Assembly (NCBI GenBank): GCA_937958185.1
Contig: CALFFN010000016.1
Span: 1 to 44,945, forward strand
Direction: 5' to 3'
Length of the DNA: 44,945 nucleotides
Source of the DNA: an uncultured Neglectibacter sp.
GTDB lineage: Bacteria; Bacillota; Clostridia; Oscillospirales; Acutalibacteraceae
Part shown: positions 30,644 through 38,120 of the stretch, one piece after another
How the letters are laid out: the number at the start of each line of letters is the position of its first letter
Numbering within the stretch: the stretch's first letter is position 1
The notes under the pieces: model-generated
The model's database searches: none
Told to the model about the DNA's origin: nothing
The model's input: the letters and a program-made list of their open reading frames with translations, nothing else
Made by a program: the position numbers and the translations under genes

Positions 30644-31405
30644 TTATATCTCCGTGAATTGCATCAGGAAGCCGTGGGGCAGGATTTTTCCAAGGAAATG
30701 GTACAGCTTGTAGAAAAAGCCCTTGACGTATACTGTCTTGCCGCGCTTGGCGGCACGGAGGGAGCCTACCGCCACCGCCTGGGGGGATACCCTGGGCAGC
30801 TTGTCGATCAGCCGGGACTTGCCCTCTGTCACATTTGCCACGTTCCAAAAATCCGTGTCCATAGGACCGGGACACACAGCCGTCACCTTGATGCCCCGGG
30901 GCGCAAGCTCGCTGTGCAGCGCCTTGGAAAGCGCCAGCACGTAGGACTTTGTAGCGCAATACACGGACATTCTGGGGGTGGGGGCAAAGGCGGCGATGGA
31001 GGAGATATTCAGGACCAGGCTGTCGTCCAGCATATAGGGCAGGCAAATGCGCATGAGGCCTGTCAGCGCGCGGCAGTTCAGGTCTACCATGCCGGTCTGC
31101 AAAGCACAGTTGGACGAAAAAAAGTCCACGCCCTTGCCGTACCCGGCGTTGTTGACCAGCACCTTGATCTCCGGGTTGTTTTCCTTGAGAAGCTGCTCAA
31201 AAATGCCCAGGCTTTCCGGCTTTTCCAAATCCAGCGAAATGGCGGCAATGGTCTTGTCCGGGTGTTCCTCGGCGATTTCCTTTAGAAGCTCCTTTCGCCG
31301 GGCGACCAGCCAGAACACGTCTACCGTGGGATATTGGGCGATAATGGCGTTGATATACTCTTTTCCCAGCCCGCTGGAAGCGCCGGTGATGACCGCAGTA
31401 ATCAT
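30644..31405 (-). CDS. Short-chain dehydrogenase/reductase
   Basis: The 253-aa Rossmann oxidoreductase has the nucleotide motif TGASSGLG at the N-terminus, NNAGYG, the catalytic Ser in LNISSIAA and Y-x3-K in YCATKSYVLAL, then CPGPMDTDF. The start is placed at the second ATG (31405), nine bases after GGAAAGGA; the first ATG overlaps the ribosome binding site. It has its own promoter and an AAC(6')-like gene 22 bp downstream. The basic, Gly-poor C-terminus (KGFFYKLYHFLGKILPHGF) may touch the membrane. The substrate is unknown. Confidence 0.9.
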   Translation of the reverse strand: MITAVITGASSGLGKEYINAIIAQYPTVDVFWLVARRKELLKEIAEEHPDKTIAAISLDLEKPESLGIFEQLLKENNPEIKVLVNNAGYGKGVDFFSSNCALQTGMVDLNCRALTGLMRICLPYMLDDSLVLNISSIAAFAPTPRMSVYCATKSYVLALSKALHSELAPRGIKVTAVCPGPMDTDFWNVANVTEGKSRLIDKLPRVSPQAVAVGSLRAAKRGKTVYVKGFFYKLYHFLGKILPHGFLMQFTEI

Positions 31406-31458
31406 AGTTGACATTCCTTTCCCAGCAGCGTCAGGAGCCGCCGCTTGTTCTATCTGTA

Positions 31459-31487
31459 ATTTTACGCTAATCTATTTCTTACGTCAA
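31459..31487 (-). promoter_or_regulatory. Promoter of the SDR-AAC(6')-like operon
   Basis: Minus-strand TTGACG (31487-31482), 17 bp, TAAAAT (31464-31459). Confidence 0.75.
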
Positions 31488-31548
31488 GCAGGGAATCGGA
31501 AAAACGCCGTCAAAAGCTCGGTTGAATTTTATCTGCCATATGTTATAA

Positions 31549-31800
31549 TAGACACTAGATTCTGGATTCTGAATGCTGGAAAGGGCGTAAGGGCATAAGA
31601 ATTGCTGTGGTCGGGTCGCTGGGTCTTCTCTTTGCACGAAGAAGCTCCACGATTGCCCACCGCAGGTGCAGGTGTGGTATAATATCCGCAAAGGGCGTGG
31701 ATATTATAGATTTTTATTTGCCTCGGTCAGTTCTTCGCTTTGCTCAGACGACCGATTGGCACATTATATTAACGCGCCTTTGGCGCTTATGGTATAATGG
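31549..31800. repeat. Mosaic intergenic repeat, copy II (inverted relative to copy I)
   Basis: Block B (31549-31675, beginning ATAGACACTAGATTCTGGAT) and block A (31676-31800, ending GCGCCTTTGGCGCTTATGG and TATAAT) match the reverse complement of 9953-10202 with frequent substitutions. When read in the same sense the block order is A-B here and B-A in copy I. Outer-edge TATAAT points at the gene starting at 31853. Confidence 0.88.
31769..31798 (+). promoter_or_regulatory. Repeat-borne promoter of the YcxB-like gene
   Basis: TTAACG and TATAAT (31793-31798) are 18 bp apart, with ATGG before the -10 giving an extended -10. The spacer contains the GCGCC/GGCGC hairpin of the repeat. Confidence 0.6.
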
Positions 31801-31852
31801 GACTTACATAGAAAAGTACCGCGATTATTTCAAAGTAAAGGTTGATGAAAAA

Positions 31853-33142
31853 TTGAGTCAAAGAAAGCTTGTATCAGTGCTGCTGGCAGTTTTGCTCTGC
31901 GCAGTATGCTCTTTATCGGCGTTTGCCGAGCCCTCCGGGGAAGTCTGGACAGGGGACGATTTCACCGTGACGCTGCCGGAGGAGATCGTTTATACCTTTT
32001 CCCTCAGTGTCCCTGCGGACGACCCTGCCTGGGTCACGGCAGGGATCGGCGATCCGGCAGCCATTCTGGAGGAATATCAGGAAATGGGCGTGCTGGCGGA
32101 TTTCTACACAGAGGGGCGGAAGGAAAACGTCCGCATGCTGTCCAATGAAAATAGCAGCGCTCAAAACATGTACGATCTGAAGGAGCTGACCGAGGAGCAG
32201 CGGCAGTCCTTTTTGGACGGCATTCAGACCCAGAATGACGATGTGACGCTGGAAAAGGAATTTGTGGACATCAACGGGCAGCCCTTCTACCGCATTCAAT
32301 TTGACGGGGCGACCACCGTGGGGGAGATCCACGAGCTGCAATACGGCACCATTTTCAACGGGCACACCCTGACCTTTCTGGTGGACAGCGAAACGCCTTT
32401 GACAGCGGAGCAGAGCGCCCTGGTGGAGAAGCTCGCCGACACGGTGGAGATCACAAAGCTTCTGCCCAAGCCTGAGCCGGATCCGGTAAACCTTGGGTTG
32501 ATGCTGACCATTTTGGGAGTGATGGCAGTTGTCGTTTTAGCGCCTGTTATCTATCTGCCCCTTCGGAAGCGTCGGGATAAGAAGCAGAAGGCGCAAATGG
32601 CGGAGCTGCTCAGCCGGTACCGTAAGACCCACACTGACGAAAACAGCTACGGGGCGCTGAAATTTGTCAATGAGACCGACTGCACCCGGGAAGCGGTGCG
32701 GGATTTCAGCCGCTACCATGCCTATGGAAAGAACCTGGTTTCCCTGCTGCTGGGGGCGGCGCTGTGCGCCATGGTGCTGCTGTCCGTGTTCCTGTTTGAT
32801 ACTACCTGGTGGCTGAAGGCAGTGGGCTTTGGTATCACGGTGTATTATCTTTACCGCGCGGTCAGTATGCCCCGGGCTATTGAAAAGGTCCAGCAAAAGG
32901 TATTTGGGCGCGGGACCTCCTCCACCGCCCGGTATATGTTCTTTGAGGACGGCTTTCGGGTGACCGGCATTCAGTCCGCCAGTGTGTTCCCCTATTTTCA
33001 GATCACCTCCGTCAAACGGCACGGGCACTATCTGTACCTGTACTATGGGTACGACAACGCCTATCTGGTAGATGAGTACGGCTTCTCCATGGGAAGCTTC
33101 GAGGAGTTTACCGCGTTTATTTCCGAAAAGATCAAAAAGTGA
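31853..33142 (+). CDS. Secreted/membrane protein with C-terminal YcxB-like domain
   Basis: The likely start is a TTG at 31853, giving MSQRKLVSVLLAVLLCAVCS and a signal peptide cut after SAFA (about residue 25); no ATG lies in frame between the repeat and the signal. An extracellular domain (26-210) is followed by membrane helices at 213-235, 295-315 and 319-336. A C-terminal soluble part (about 360-425: YMFFEDGFRVTG, YFQITSVKRHGHYLYLYYG) resembles the YcxB-like domain. The family's function is unknown. The promoter lies at the edge of the mosaic repeat. Confidence 0.75.
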   Translation: MSQRKLVSVLLAVLLCAVCSLSAFAEPSGEVWTGDDFTVTLPEEIVYTFSLSVPADDPAWVTAGIGDPAAILEEYQEMGVLADFYTEGRKENVRMLSNENSSAQNMYDLKELTEEQRQSFLDGIQTQNDDVTLEKEFVDINGQPFYRIQFDGATTVGEIHELQYGTIFNGHTLTFLVDSETPLTAEQSALVEKLADTVEITKLLPKPEPDPVNLGLMLTILGVMAVVVLAPVIYLPLRKRRDKKQKAQMAELLSRYRKTHTDENSYGALKFVNETDCTREAVRDFSRYHAYGKNLVSLLLGAALCAMVLLSVFLFDTTWWLKAVGFGITVYYLYRAVSMPRAIEKVQQKVFGRGTSSTARYMFFEDGFRVTGIQSASVFPYFQITSVKRHGHYLYLYYGYDNAYLVDEYGFSMGSFEEFTAFISEKIKK

Positions 33143-33216
33143 GAAAAATATTGGGTTTTCTGCGAAGAGCAGGTTAAAATTTGTTTTTTCAAAAATTAAG
33201 GAAAGAAGGGATCGGC

Positions 33217-33927
33217 ATGACAAAGCAGCCCGTGGGGATCGTAGGCGCTATGGAAGTGGAAATAGAAGCCGTTTTGGAAGCGGCGGTCGATGTGACCGTA
33301 CAGGAGCATACCTCCATGAAATTTTACGAGGGTCTGCTTTCCGGCGTGCCCTTTGTGGCAGCCCAGTGCGCCTCCGGCAAGGTAAATTCCGCCCTGTGCG
33401 CCCAGGTGATGGCAGACTTTTACCACCCCAGAATGATTTTGAATATCGGCGTAGCAGGGGGGATCGGCAGGGACGTTAAGATCGGCGATGTGGTGATCGC
33501 CACCTCCTGCGTGGAATACGATTTTGACGGCTCCGGGCTTTCCGGCTGCCCCGTGGGGCAGATGGACCTGCCCACCGGGGAGGAGATCGTTCATTTTCCC
33601 TGTGACGAAGAAATTTCCGGCAAGCTGGCGGCAGCGGCGGAAAGCCTGTACGGTCATGCCCATCGGGGCGTGATCGCCACCGGGGACAAATTCGTGGCGG
33701 ACCCCGCTTTTGGGCGCAGCCTGAATGAAAATTTCTCCGCCCTTGCCTGCGAGATGGAAGGCGCTTCCACCGCCCACACCTGCTATCTGAATCAAATTCC
33801 CTGCGCCGTGCTGCGCACGATCTCCGATAACGGCAACGACGACGCCCCTGCCGATTTCCCCACCTTTGCCAAAGAATCCGCCTACAAGGCGCAAAGGCTT
33901 CTGGCAGGCGTGATCGAAAGCCTATGA
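33217..33927 (+). CDS. mtnN: 5'-methylthioadenosine/S-adenosylhomocysteine nucleosidase
   Basis: The 236-aa protein starts at ATG 33217, six bases after AAGGGA. Signature segments are VGIVGAMEVEIEAVLEA, GIGRDVKIGDVVIAT, CEMEGASTAHTC (nucleoside-binding Met-Glu) and LRTISDNGNDD (catalytic Asp). It cleaves MTA and SAH to adenine and a thioribosyl sugar in methionine salvage and AI-2-type recycling. The stop overlaps the start of the next gene (ATGA). Confidence 0.93.
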   Translation: MTKQPVGIVGAMEVEIEAVLEAAVDVTVQEHTSMKFYEGLLSGVPFVAAQCASGKVNSALCAQVMADFYHPRMILNIGVAGGIGRDVKIGDVVIATSCVEYDFDGSGLSGCPVGQMDLPTGEEIVHFPCDEEISGKLAAAAESLYGHAHRGVIATGDKFVADPAFGRSLNENFSALACEMEGASTAHTCYLNQIPCAVLRTISDNGNDDAPADFPTFAKESAYKAQRLLAGVIESL

Positions 33928-34514
33928 AGCTGTTCCACGCTTCGCAAACACCGGGGATACGGGTGCTGGAACCCCGGGTCTCAAGCCACGGAAGACCTCT
34001 GGTGTATTTTTCGGACTGCCGGGAAAACACCTTGGTTTATCTGAGCAACGCGGTGGAAAAATTCTGCCGGGAAACCGGTCTGCCGCCACAGACCTCCTAT
34101 TATAAATGGGGCTCCTATGGCTTTACGGAGGAAGGGCTGCTCTGCCTGGAGGAGTATTGGCCGGGCGCCACGGAAGAAACCTACGGCGGAGAAGCCGGGT
34201 ACCTCTATACCGTGGAAACAGAAAAGGCCCAGCCCCTGTCTGAAATTCCCCATGCCTTCATTTCGGAAGAGGCGGTGAAAGTGACCGGCTGTGAATTCGT
34301 GCCCGACGCGCTGACCGCCCTCAGGCAGGCGGAACAGGCAGGAAAGCTGGTGCTGCGTCCTTATGCGGAAAACAGCCCCGAAAAGCTTCAGTGGATCGAG
34401 CAGGGGATCCGGCGGGAGTATGAAAAAACGGAAGCGTTTCCCTATTATCGGGAGTTCCTAAAAGCCAAATTCCCGATTCTTGACGGAAAACACCGAAAGG
34501 AAAACAGGGGGTGA
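33924..34514 (+). CDS. Hypothetical protein coupled to mtnN (196 aa)
   Basis: The function is not recognised. The N-terminus KLFHASQTPGIRVLEPRVSS, then LVYFSDCRENTLVYLS, resembles the H-x-S/T and strand-helix pattern of Arr-like or RNA 2'-phosphotransferase-like ADP-ribosyl folds, but this is a visual impression only. The remainder is Glu-rich and helical, with no signal or membrane segment. ATGA overlap with mtnN shows translational coupling. If it handles NAD or nucleosides, the pairing with a nucleosidase would make sense. Confidence 0.7.
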   Translation: MKLFHASQTPGIRVLEPRVSSHGRPLVYFSDCRENTLVYLSNAVEKFCRETGLPPQTSYYKWGSYGFTEEGLLCLEEYWPGATEETYGGEAGYLYTVETEKAQPLSEIPHAFISEEAVKVTGCEFVPDALTALRQAEQAGKLVLRPYAENSPEKLQWIEQGIRREYEKTEAFPYYREFLKAKFPILDGKHRKENRG

Positions 34515-34538
34515 GCATTTTGCTCACCCCCCATCCTT
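34507..34538 (+). terminator. Terminator of the mtnN operon
   Basis: GGGGGTGAGC (34507-34516) pairs with GCTCACCCCC (34522-34531); the stop codon lies in the stem. T-rich sequence follows a few bases later. Confidence 0.85.
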
Positions 34539-34555
34539 TTTCCCTGTTTCTGAAA

Positions 34556-35137
34556 TTATAAGTAGCGCATTACGGCGATGACCTTGCCCAAAATAAATAC
34601 GTGGTCGGTATAAATAGGCTCAAAGTCCGGGTTTTCAGGCTGGAGACGGACGCAGTCCTTTTCCCGGAAAAAGCGCTTTACCGTGGCTTCGTCGTCGATC
34701 ATTGCCACGACGATCTCACCGTTCTCCGCGGCAGGGGTCTGTTCGGCCACCACGTAGTCGCCGTCCAGAATGCCGGCGTCACGCATACTCAGCCCGCTGA
34801 CGTGGAGGGCGAACAGCTCTTTGCCTTCCTTCTGGGGAAAGGGCAGATAGCCCTCGATGTCCTCCACCGCCAAAATTGGCTGCCCGGCAGTGACCTTTCC
34901 CAGAACGGGAACCTGGACGGCGGCGGTGCTGCCCTCAATGCGAATGGAGCGGTTCAGCCCGGCGTCCCGGGAGATATAGCCCAGCTTTTCCAGCGTTTTC
35001 AGATGGGCGTGGACAGTGGAGGTGGAACGAAGCCCGGTGGCGGCGCAAATTTCCCTCACAGTGGGCGGGACGCCCCGGGGCGCTTCTTTTACCAGAAAAT
35101 CATACACCTTCTGTTGGCTCTTTGTCAGACCGGCCAT
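34556..35137 (-). CDS. lexA: LexA SOS repressor
   Basis: The 193-aa protein starts at ATG 35137, after GGGAGGA. Its winged HTH (TKSQQKVYDFL, GVPPTVREICAATGLRSTST) is joined to a self-cleaving peptidase domain with the scissile A84-G85 (in VTAGQPI), Ser117 (SGLSM) and Lys154 (ATVKRFF). RecA filaments trigger cleavage and derepress DNA-repair genes. A CAAAC-4-GTTTG palindrome upstream of its promoter suggests autoregulation. Confidence 0.95.
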   Translation of the reverse strand: MAGLTKSQQKVYDFLVKEAPRGVPPTVREICAATGLRSTSTVHAHLKTLEKLGYISRDAGLNRSIRIEGSTAAVQVPVLGKVTAGQPILAVEDIEGYLPFPQKEGKELFALHVSGLSMRDAGILDGDYVVAEQTPAAENGEIVVAMIDDEATVKRFFREKDCVRLQPENPDFEPIYTDHVFILGKVIAVMRYL

Positions 35138-35266
35138 AACATTTCCTCCCTTACAATATCGCAGATGCTTTCCGAAACACGACCTGTCCCGCGTTCCAAT
35201 CCCAAACCAAAGGACAGCGGCGCTTTCAGCCGGGTTTCCCGATCCGGCATGAAGTTCCTGCCTGTT

Positions 35267-35294
35267 ATTATCCATCTTATCATAGTATCGTCAA
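35267..35294 (-). promoter_or_regulatory. Promoter of lexA
   Basis: Minus-strand TTGACG (35294-35289), 16 bp, GATAAT (35272-35267), about 130 bp from the start codon. Confidence 0.6.
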
Positions 35295-35299
35295 AAAAG

Positions 35300-35313
35300 C
35301 AAACACTTGTTTG
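35300..35313. promoter_or_regulatory. Candidate SOS box
   Basis: CAAACACTTGTTTG is a near match to the Bacillus-type CGAAC-4-GTTCG LexA site and lies just upstream of the lexA -35. Confidence 0.65.
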
Positions 35314-35441
35314 AATTTATTTTTGGAAATTTTGGGCAAGCGGGTTTGAAACCCCTCTTTGTTTTTGAATCGTTCATAAAACGTGTGGAATTTCTTTAAG
35401 CTTTATTCACAGCACGGTAACAACTCCCCAAATTTTTTGGG

Positions 35442-35567
35442 TATAATATAGGTGTACTCGAAAAGAAATGGACCGCACCTTTTCTTTGAGATACGTGTTC
35501 TACCCTCCTCAATAATACCCCTCAAGCAAAAAGGAAAAACCGGCGATTTCGCCGGTTTTTCCTTTTT
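35442..35567 (+). ncRNA. Candidate small RNA or attenuated leader upstream of spoIIQ-like gene
   Basis: A TATAAT (35442-35447) is followed by about 80 nt and then an 18-bp stem intrinsic terminator (35528-35545 with 35550-35567, ending in T5). No coding gene on either strand needs this terminator. The transcript would hold a 5' hairpin (AAAGAAATGG/CCTTTTCTTT) and two unpaired C-rich runs (ACCCTCCTC and ACCCCTC) complementary to Shine-Dalgarno sequences. The -35 for sigma-A is poor; a forespore promoter is possible. Confidence 0.5.
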
Positions 35568-35668
35568 GTGCGAATGGCTTTTCTGCCGCCTGCATATTTT
35601 CCGGGATTTCGGCTCAAAATACAGTTGCGAACAAAAAACTGTATTTTTCTCCGAAAGGAATGGAACAC

Positions 35669-36478
35669 ATGAACCCAAAGCGTTATTCAGAAAGCAAAGC
35701 CCGGAAGAACGGATTTTACCTTGCCTTAGCCATCTGCCTGGTGGCGGTGGGCATTGCGGCGTGGAGCACCTACGACGCCGTTCACAATTATGTGCAGGCA
35801 GAAAATAAAACCACCTCCAGCCAGGCGCAGCAGCCGAAGAAAACCCCTGCCGCCGGAGAACAAAAGGGAAAGGACGACCCCGAAGCCCCGCGCGCCGCTT
35901 CTTCTCCCGTCCCTGCCCGGCAGACGGTAGGCTCTGTGACGGACAAGGCGGAGACCAGTAAGCCGGAAAGCAGCGCGGTCAGCGAACCTGCCAGCAGTGC
36001 CCCGGAAGAGCCTTCCAGCGAGCCCCAGGTTCCCGTGAACGCCCCCATGTATGAGATCAGCGGGGAGCTTATCTATCCCCTGGCGTCTCAGGAGGTCCCT
36101 CAGGCGTACAGCGCCGGAGCGCCGGTGTATTCCCAAACCATGAAGGACTGGCGTATCCACACGGGCACGGACGTGAAGGGGGAGAGCGGTGAAGAGGTCC
36201 TCGCCTGCGGCAACGGGCAGGTGAAGCGCACCTATACCGACCGTATGCTGGGCAACGTGGTGGAGATTGAGCATGGCGACTATGAATTTTACTACTGCGG
36301 GCTGGGCGAAAACTTCCTTGTCAAGGAAGGGGACACCGTGACCAAGGGGCAGGCGATCGGCACCATCACCGCCGTTCCCTTTGAAGCGGCGGAGGAGCCC
36401 CACCTCCATCTGGAAGTCCGCCGGGACGGCGTTTGTATCGACCCGGAAAGCATTTTGCAGGGACAGGAGCAGGAGTAA
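35669..36478 (+). CDS. SpoIIQ-like LytM/M23 metallopeptidase
   Basis: The 269-aa protein starts at ATG 35669, nine bases after GAAAGGA. It has one membrane anchor (FYLALAICLVAVGIAAW), a long Ser/Pro/Ala/Glu-rich linker (about residues 45-120) and a C-terminal M23 domain with RIHTGTDV (zinc His and Asp) and HLHLEV (His pair). SpoIIQ is the forespore half of the channel across the septum during engulfment. The catalytic His residues are kept here, unlike in Bacillus. A vegetative wall hydrolase is the alternative. Confidence 0.75.
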   Translation: MNPKRYSESKARKNGFYLALAICLVAVGIAAWSTYDAVHNYVQAENKTTSSQAQQPKKTPAAGEQKGKDDPEAPRAASSPVPARQTVGSVTDKAETSKPESSAVSEPASSAPEEPSSEPQVPVNAPMYEISGELIYPLASQEVPQAYSAGAPVYSQTMKDWRIHTGTDVKGESGEEVLACGNGQVKRTYTDRMLGNVVEIEHGDYEFYYCGLGENFLVKEGDTVTKGQAIGTITAVPFEAAEEPHLHLEVRRDGVCIDPESILQGQEQE

Positions 36479-36495
36479 GCCGAAAAAGAAAATAC

Positions 36496-36524
36496 AAAAG
36501 GCTCCCGGTCGGGGAGCCTTTTTG
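36496..36524. terminator. Terminator between spoIIQ-like and SLH-GH5 genes
   Basis: AAAAGGCTCCC pairs with GGGAGCCTTTT over a 5-nt loop, with T5 on the right. It can serve both convergent genes. Confidence 0.85.
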
Positions 36525-36554
36525 CTGTGAAAATTTATCTGCTTTTTCTCCCCG

Positions 36555-38120
36555 TTAAAACCGGGAGAAAACAAACTTGCCGGATTCCGAAAGGTCGCTT
36601 TGCTTCCAGCCGCCGTTCGGGGAAGCGCCGGGCTTTAAGGCGGCGGAGGTCTCATTCTTGTCGCAGAGGGACCAGTTTGCCCAGCTGATGTTCCGCTTTT
36701 GCAGGAAATCCAGCCATTCGCCGGACTCTTTCAGGAACACGCCGCCGCTGCCGTCCGCCCGGCTGGTGCCCCATTCGGAAACGAAAACGGCGATCCCCTT
36801 TTTATTTGCTTCGTCAATGCGCCGGCGCAGGTCTTCCCCGTGGGTACCCGCGTAGAAATGCAGGGTGTACATGAGGTTTTCCCCCGGTACCGGGTCGGCG
36901 GCTGCCAAATGGATATCCTGGCTCCATGTGGGGCTGCCGATCAGGATCACCCCGTCGGAGCCGGCGTCCCGAATGGTTTTCACGATCTCTTTGGCATAGG
37001 GCTTCACATCGTTTGCCCAGGACACATTGCCGTTGGGTTCGTTGCATATCTCATAAAGCACCGCCGGGCTGTCCTTGTAGCGCTTTGCCATTTCGGCGAA
37101 AAAGGTTTTTGCTTCGCTCAGGTGGGTTTTGGGATTGCCGTCGGAGAGAATGTGCCAGTCGATGATGACATACATATCATTCTTAATGGCGTCGTCCACT
37201 GCGGCGATGATCTTTTTCCTGATGGCGTCCTTTTGGGAAAGATAGCCGTTTTCCCCGGTGTACATGGCGACCCGGAACAGGTTCGCGCCGTACTCCGCCG
37301 TGGTCTTGATCGCCCCGCCGGAAGCGTACTGCCCGTACCACTGCATTCCGTGGGTGCTCATGCCATGGAGCACGATGGGTTCTCCCGCTTCGTTGCAGAG
37401 CTGGGTCCCCTTGACCTGCAGCCTGCCGTTCTGGGTAACGCCGCCCTGCCGGGCTTCCGTGGGCTGGGGCGGGGTGGAGGGCTCCGTGGTGTCCAGGGGA
37501 ACGTCCGGGAACTCAGACTTTTTCGCCGCCCGGCAGATCAAGGCGCAGGCTTCCGCCCGGGACAAGCCCTTTTTGGGTAGGAAATTTCCCTGGTTCGTGC
37601 CCTGGGCGACACCCTCGGCGTAGGCAGCCAGAACAGCGTCGTAATACCTGCCGTCCAACTGGGAAAAATCCTTCATTTTCTGGGATTCCGTGTTGTAATC
37701 CCCACGGGCGTTGGGCAAAAACGCTTTCATTAGTATCTTTACCGCCAACTGACGAGTGATGGGCCTGTTGAAGGTTTCCCCGGTGGGGGGAAGCTCATCA
37801 TAATCGTACCAGCCCTGTTCAAGGGCTGCCTGGGTCAGAGGAGCAGCCCAGTGGTGGACCTGTCCCTGAGAGGGGGCAATGCCCCGGCGGCGGGCGATGA
37901 TACTGACAAATTCCGCCCTGCTGATCATGCGCTCCGGCTGGAACCTCCCATCGTCACAGCCGTTCAGCCAGCCGGATTCCGTCATCGCCATAATGTCGCT
38001 GTAGTACCATTTGCTGGGGGTTACATCGGGGAAGGTCTTTTTCGCGGCGGTGGCTGTGGGGGAAAAGCTGTTCAAAAAGAGCTGCGCCGCGGCGAGCAGA
38101 GAGGCTACCAGACGTTTCAT
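36555..38120 (-). CDS. SLH-anchored GH5 family glucanase
   Basis: The 521-aa secreted enzyme has a signal peptide cut near TAA-KK (residue 26). Three SLH motifs lie within residues 28-205 (TFPDVTPSKWYYSDIMAM and so on). A Thr/Pro linker (205-228) precedes a GH5 barrel of about 290 residues. Catalytic residues are E361 (acid/base, CNEP) and E449 (nucleophile, VSEWG), with DWHIL and HFYAG matching GH5 subfamily 2 endoglucanases. It is tethered to the wall through SLH and would cut beta-glucan or cellulose outside the cell. The start overlaps the stop of the upstream lipase-like gene (ATGA). Confidence 0.93.
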   Translation of the reverse strand: MKRLVASLLAAAQLFLNSFSPTATAAKKTFPDVTPSKWYYSDIMAMTESGWLNGCDDGRFQPERMISRAEFVSIIARRRGIAPSQGQVHHWAAPLTQAALEQGWYDYDELPPTGETFNRPITRQLAVKILMKAFLPNARGDYNTESQKMKDFSQLDGRYYDAVLAAYAEGVAQGTNQGNFLPKKGLSRAEACALICRAAKKSEFPDVPLDTTEPSTPPQPTEARQGGVTQNGRLQVKGTQLCNEAGEPIVLHGMSTHGMQWYGQYASGGAIKTTAEYGANLFRVAMYTGENGYLSQKDAIRKKIIAAVDDAIKNDMYVIIDWHILSDGNPKTHLSEAKTFFAEMAKRYKDSPAVLYEICNEPNGNVSWANDVKPYAKEIVKTIRDAGSDGVILIGSPTWSQDIHLAAADPVPGENLMYTLHFYAGTHGEDLRRRIDEANKKGIAVFVSEWGTSRADGSGGVFLKESGEWLDFLQKRNISWANWSLCDKNETSAALKPGASPNGGWKQSDLSESGKFVFSRF

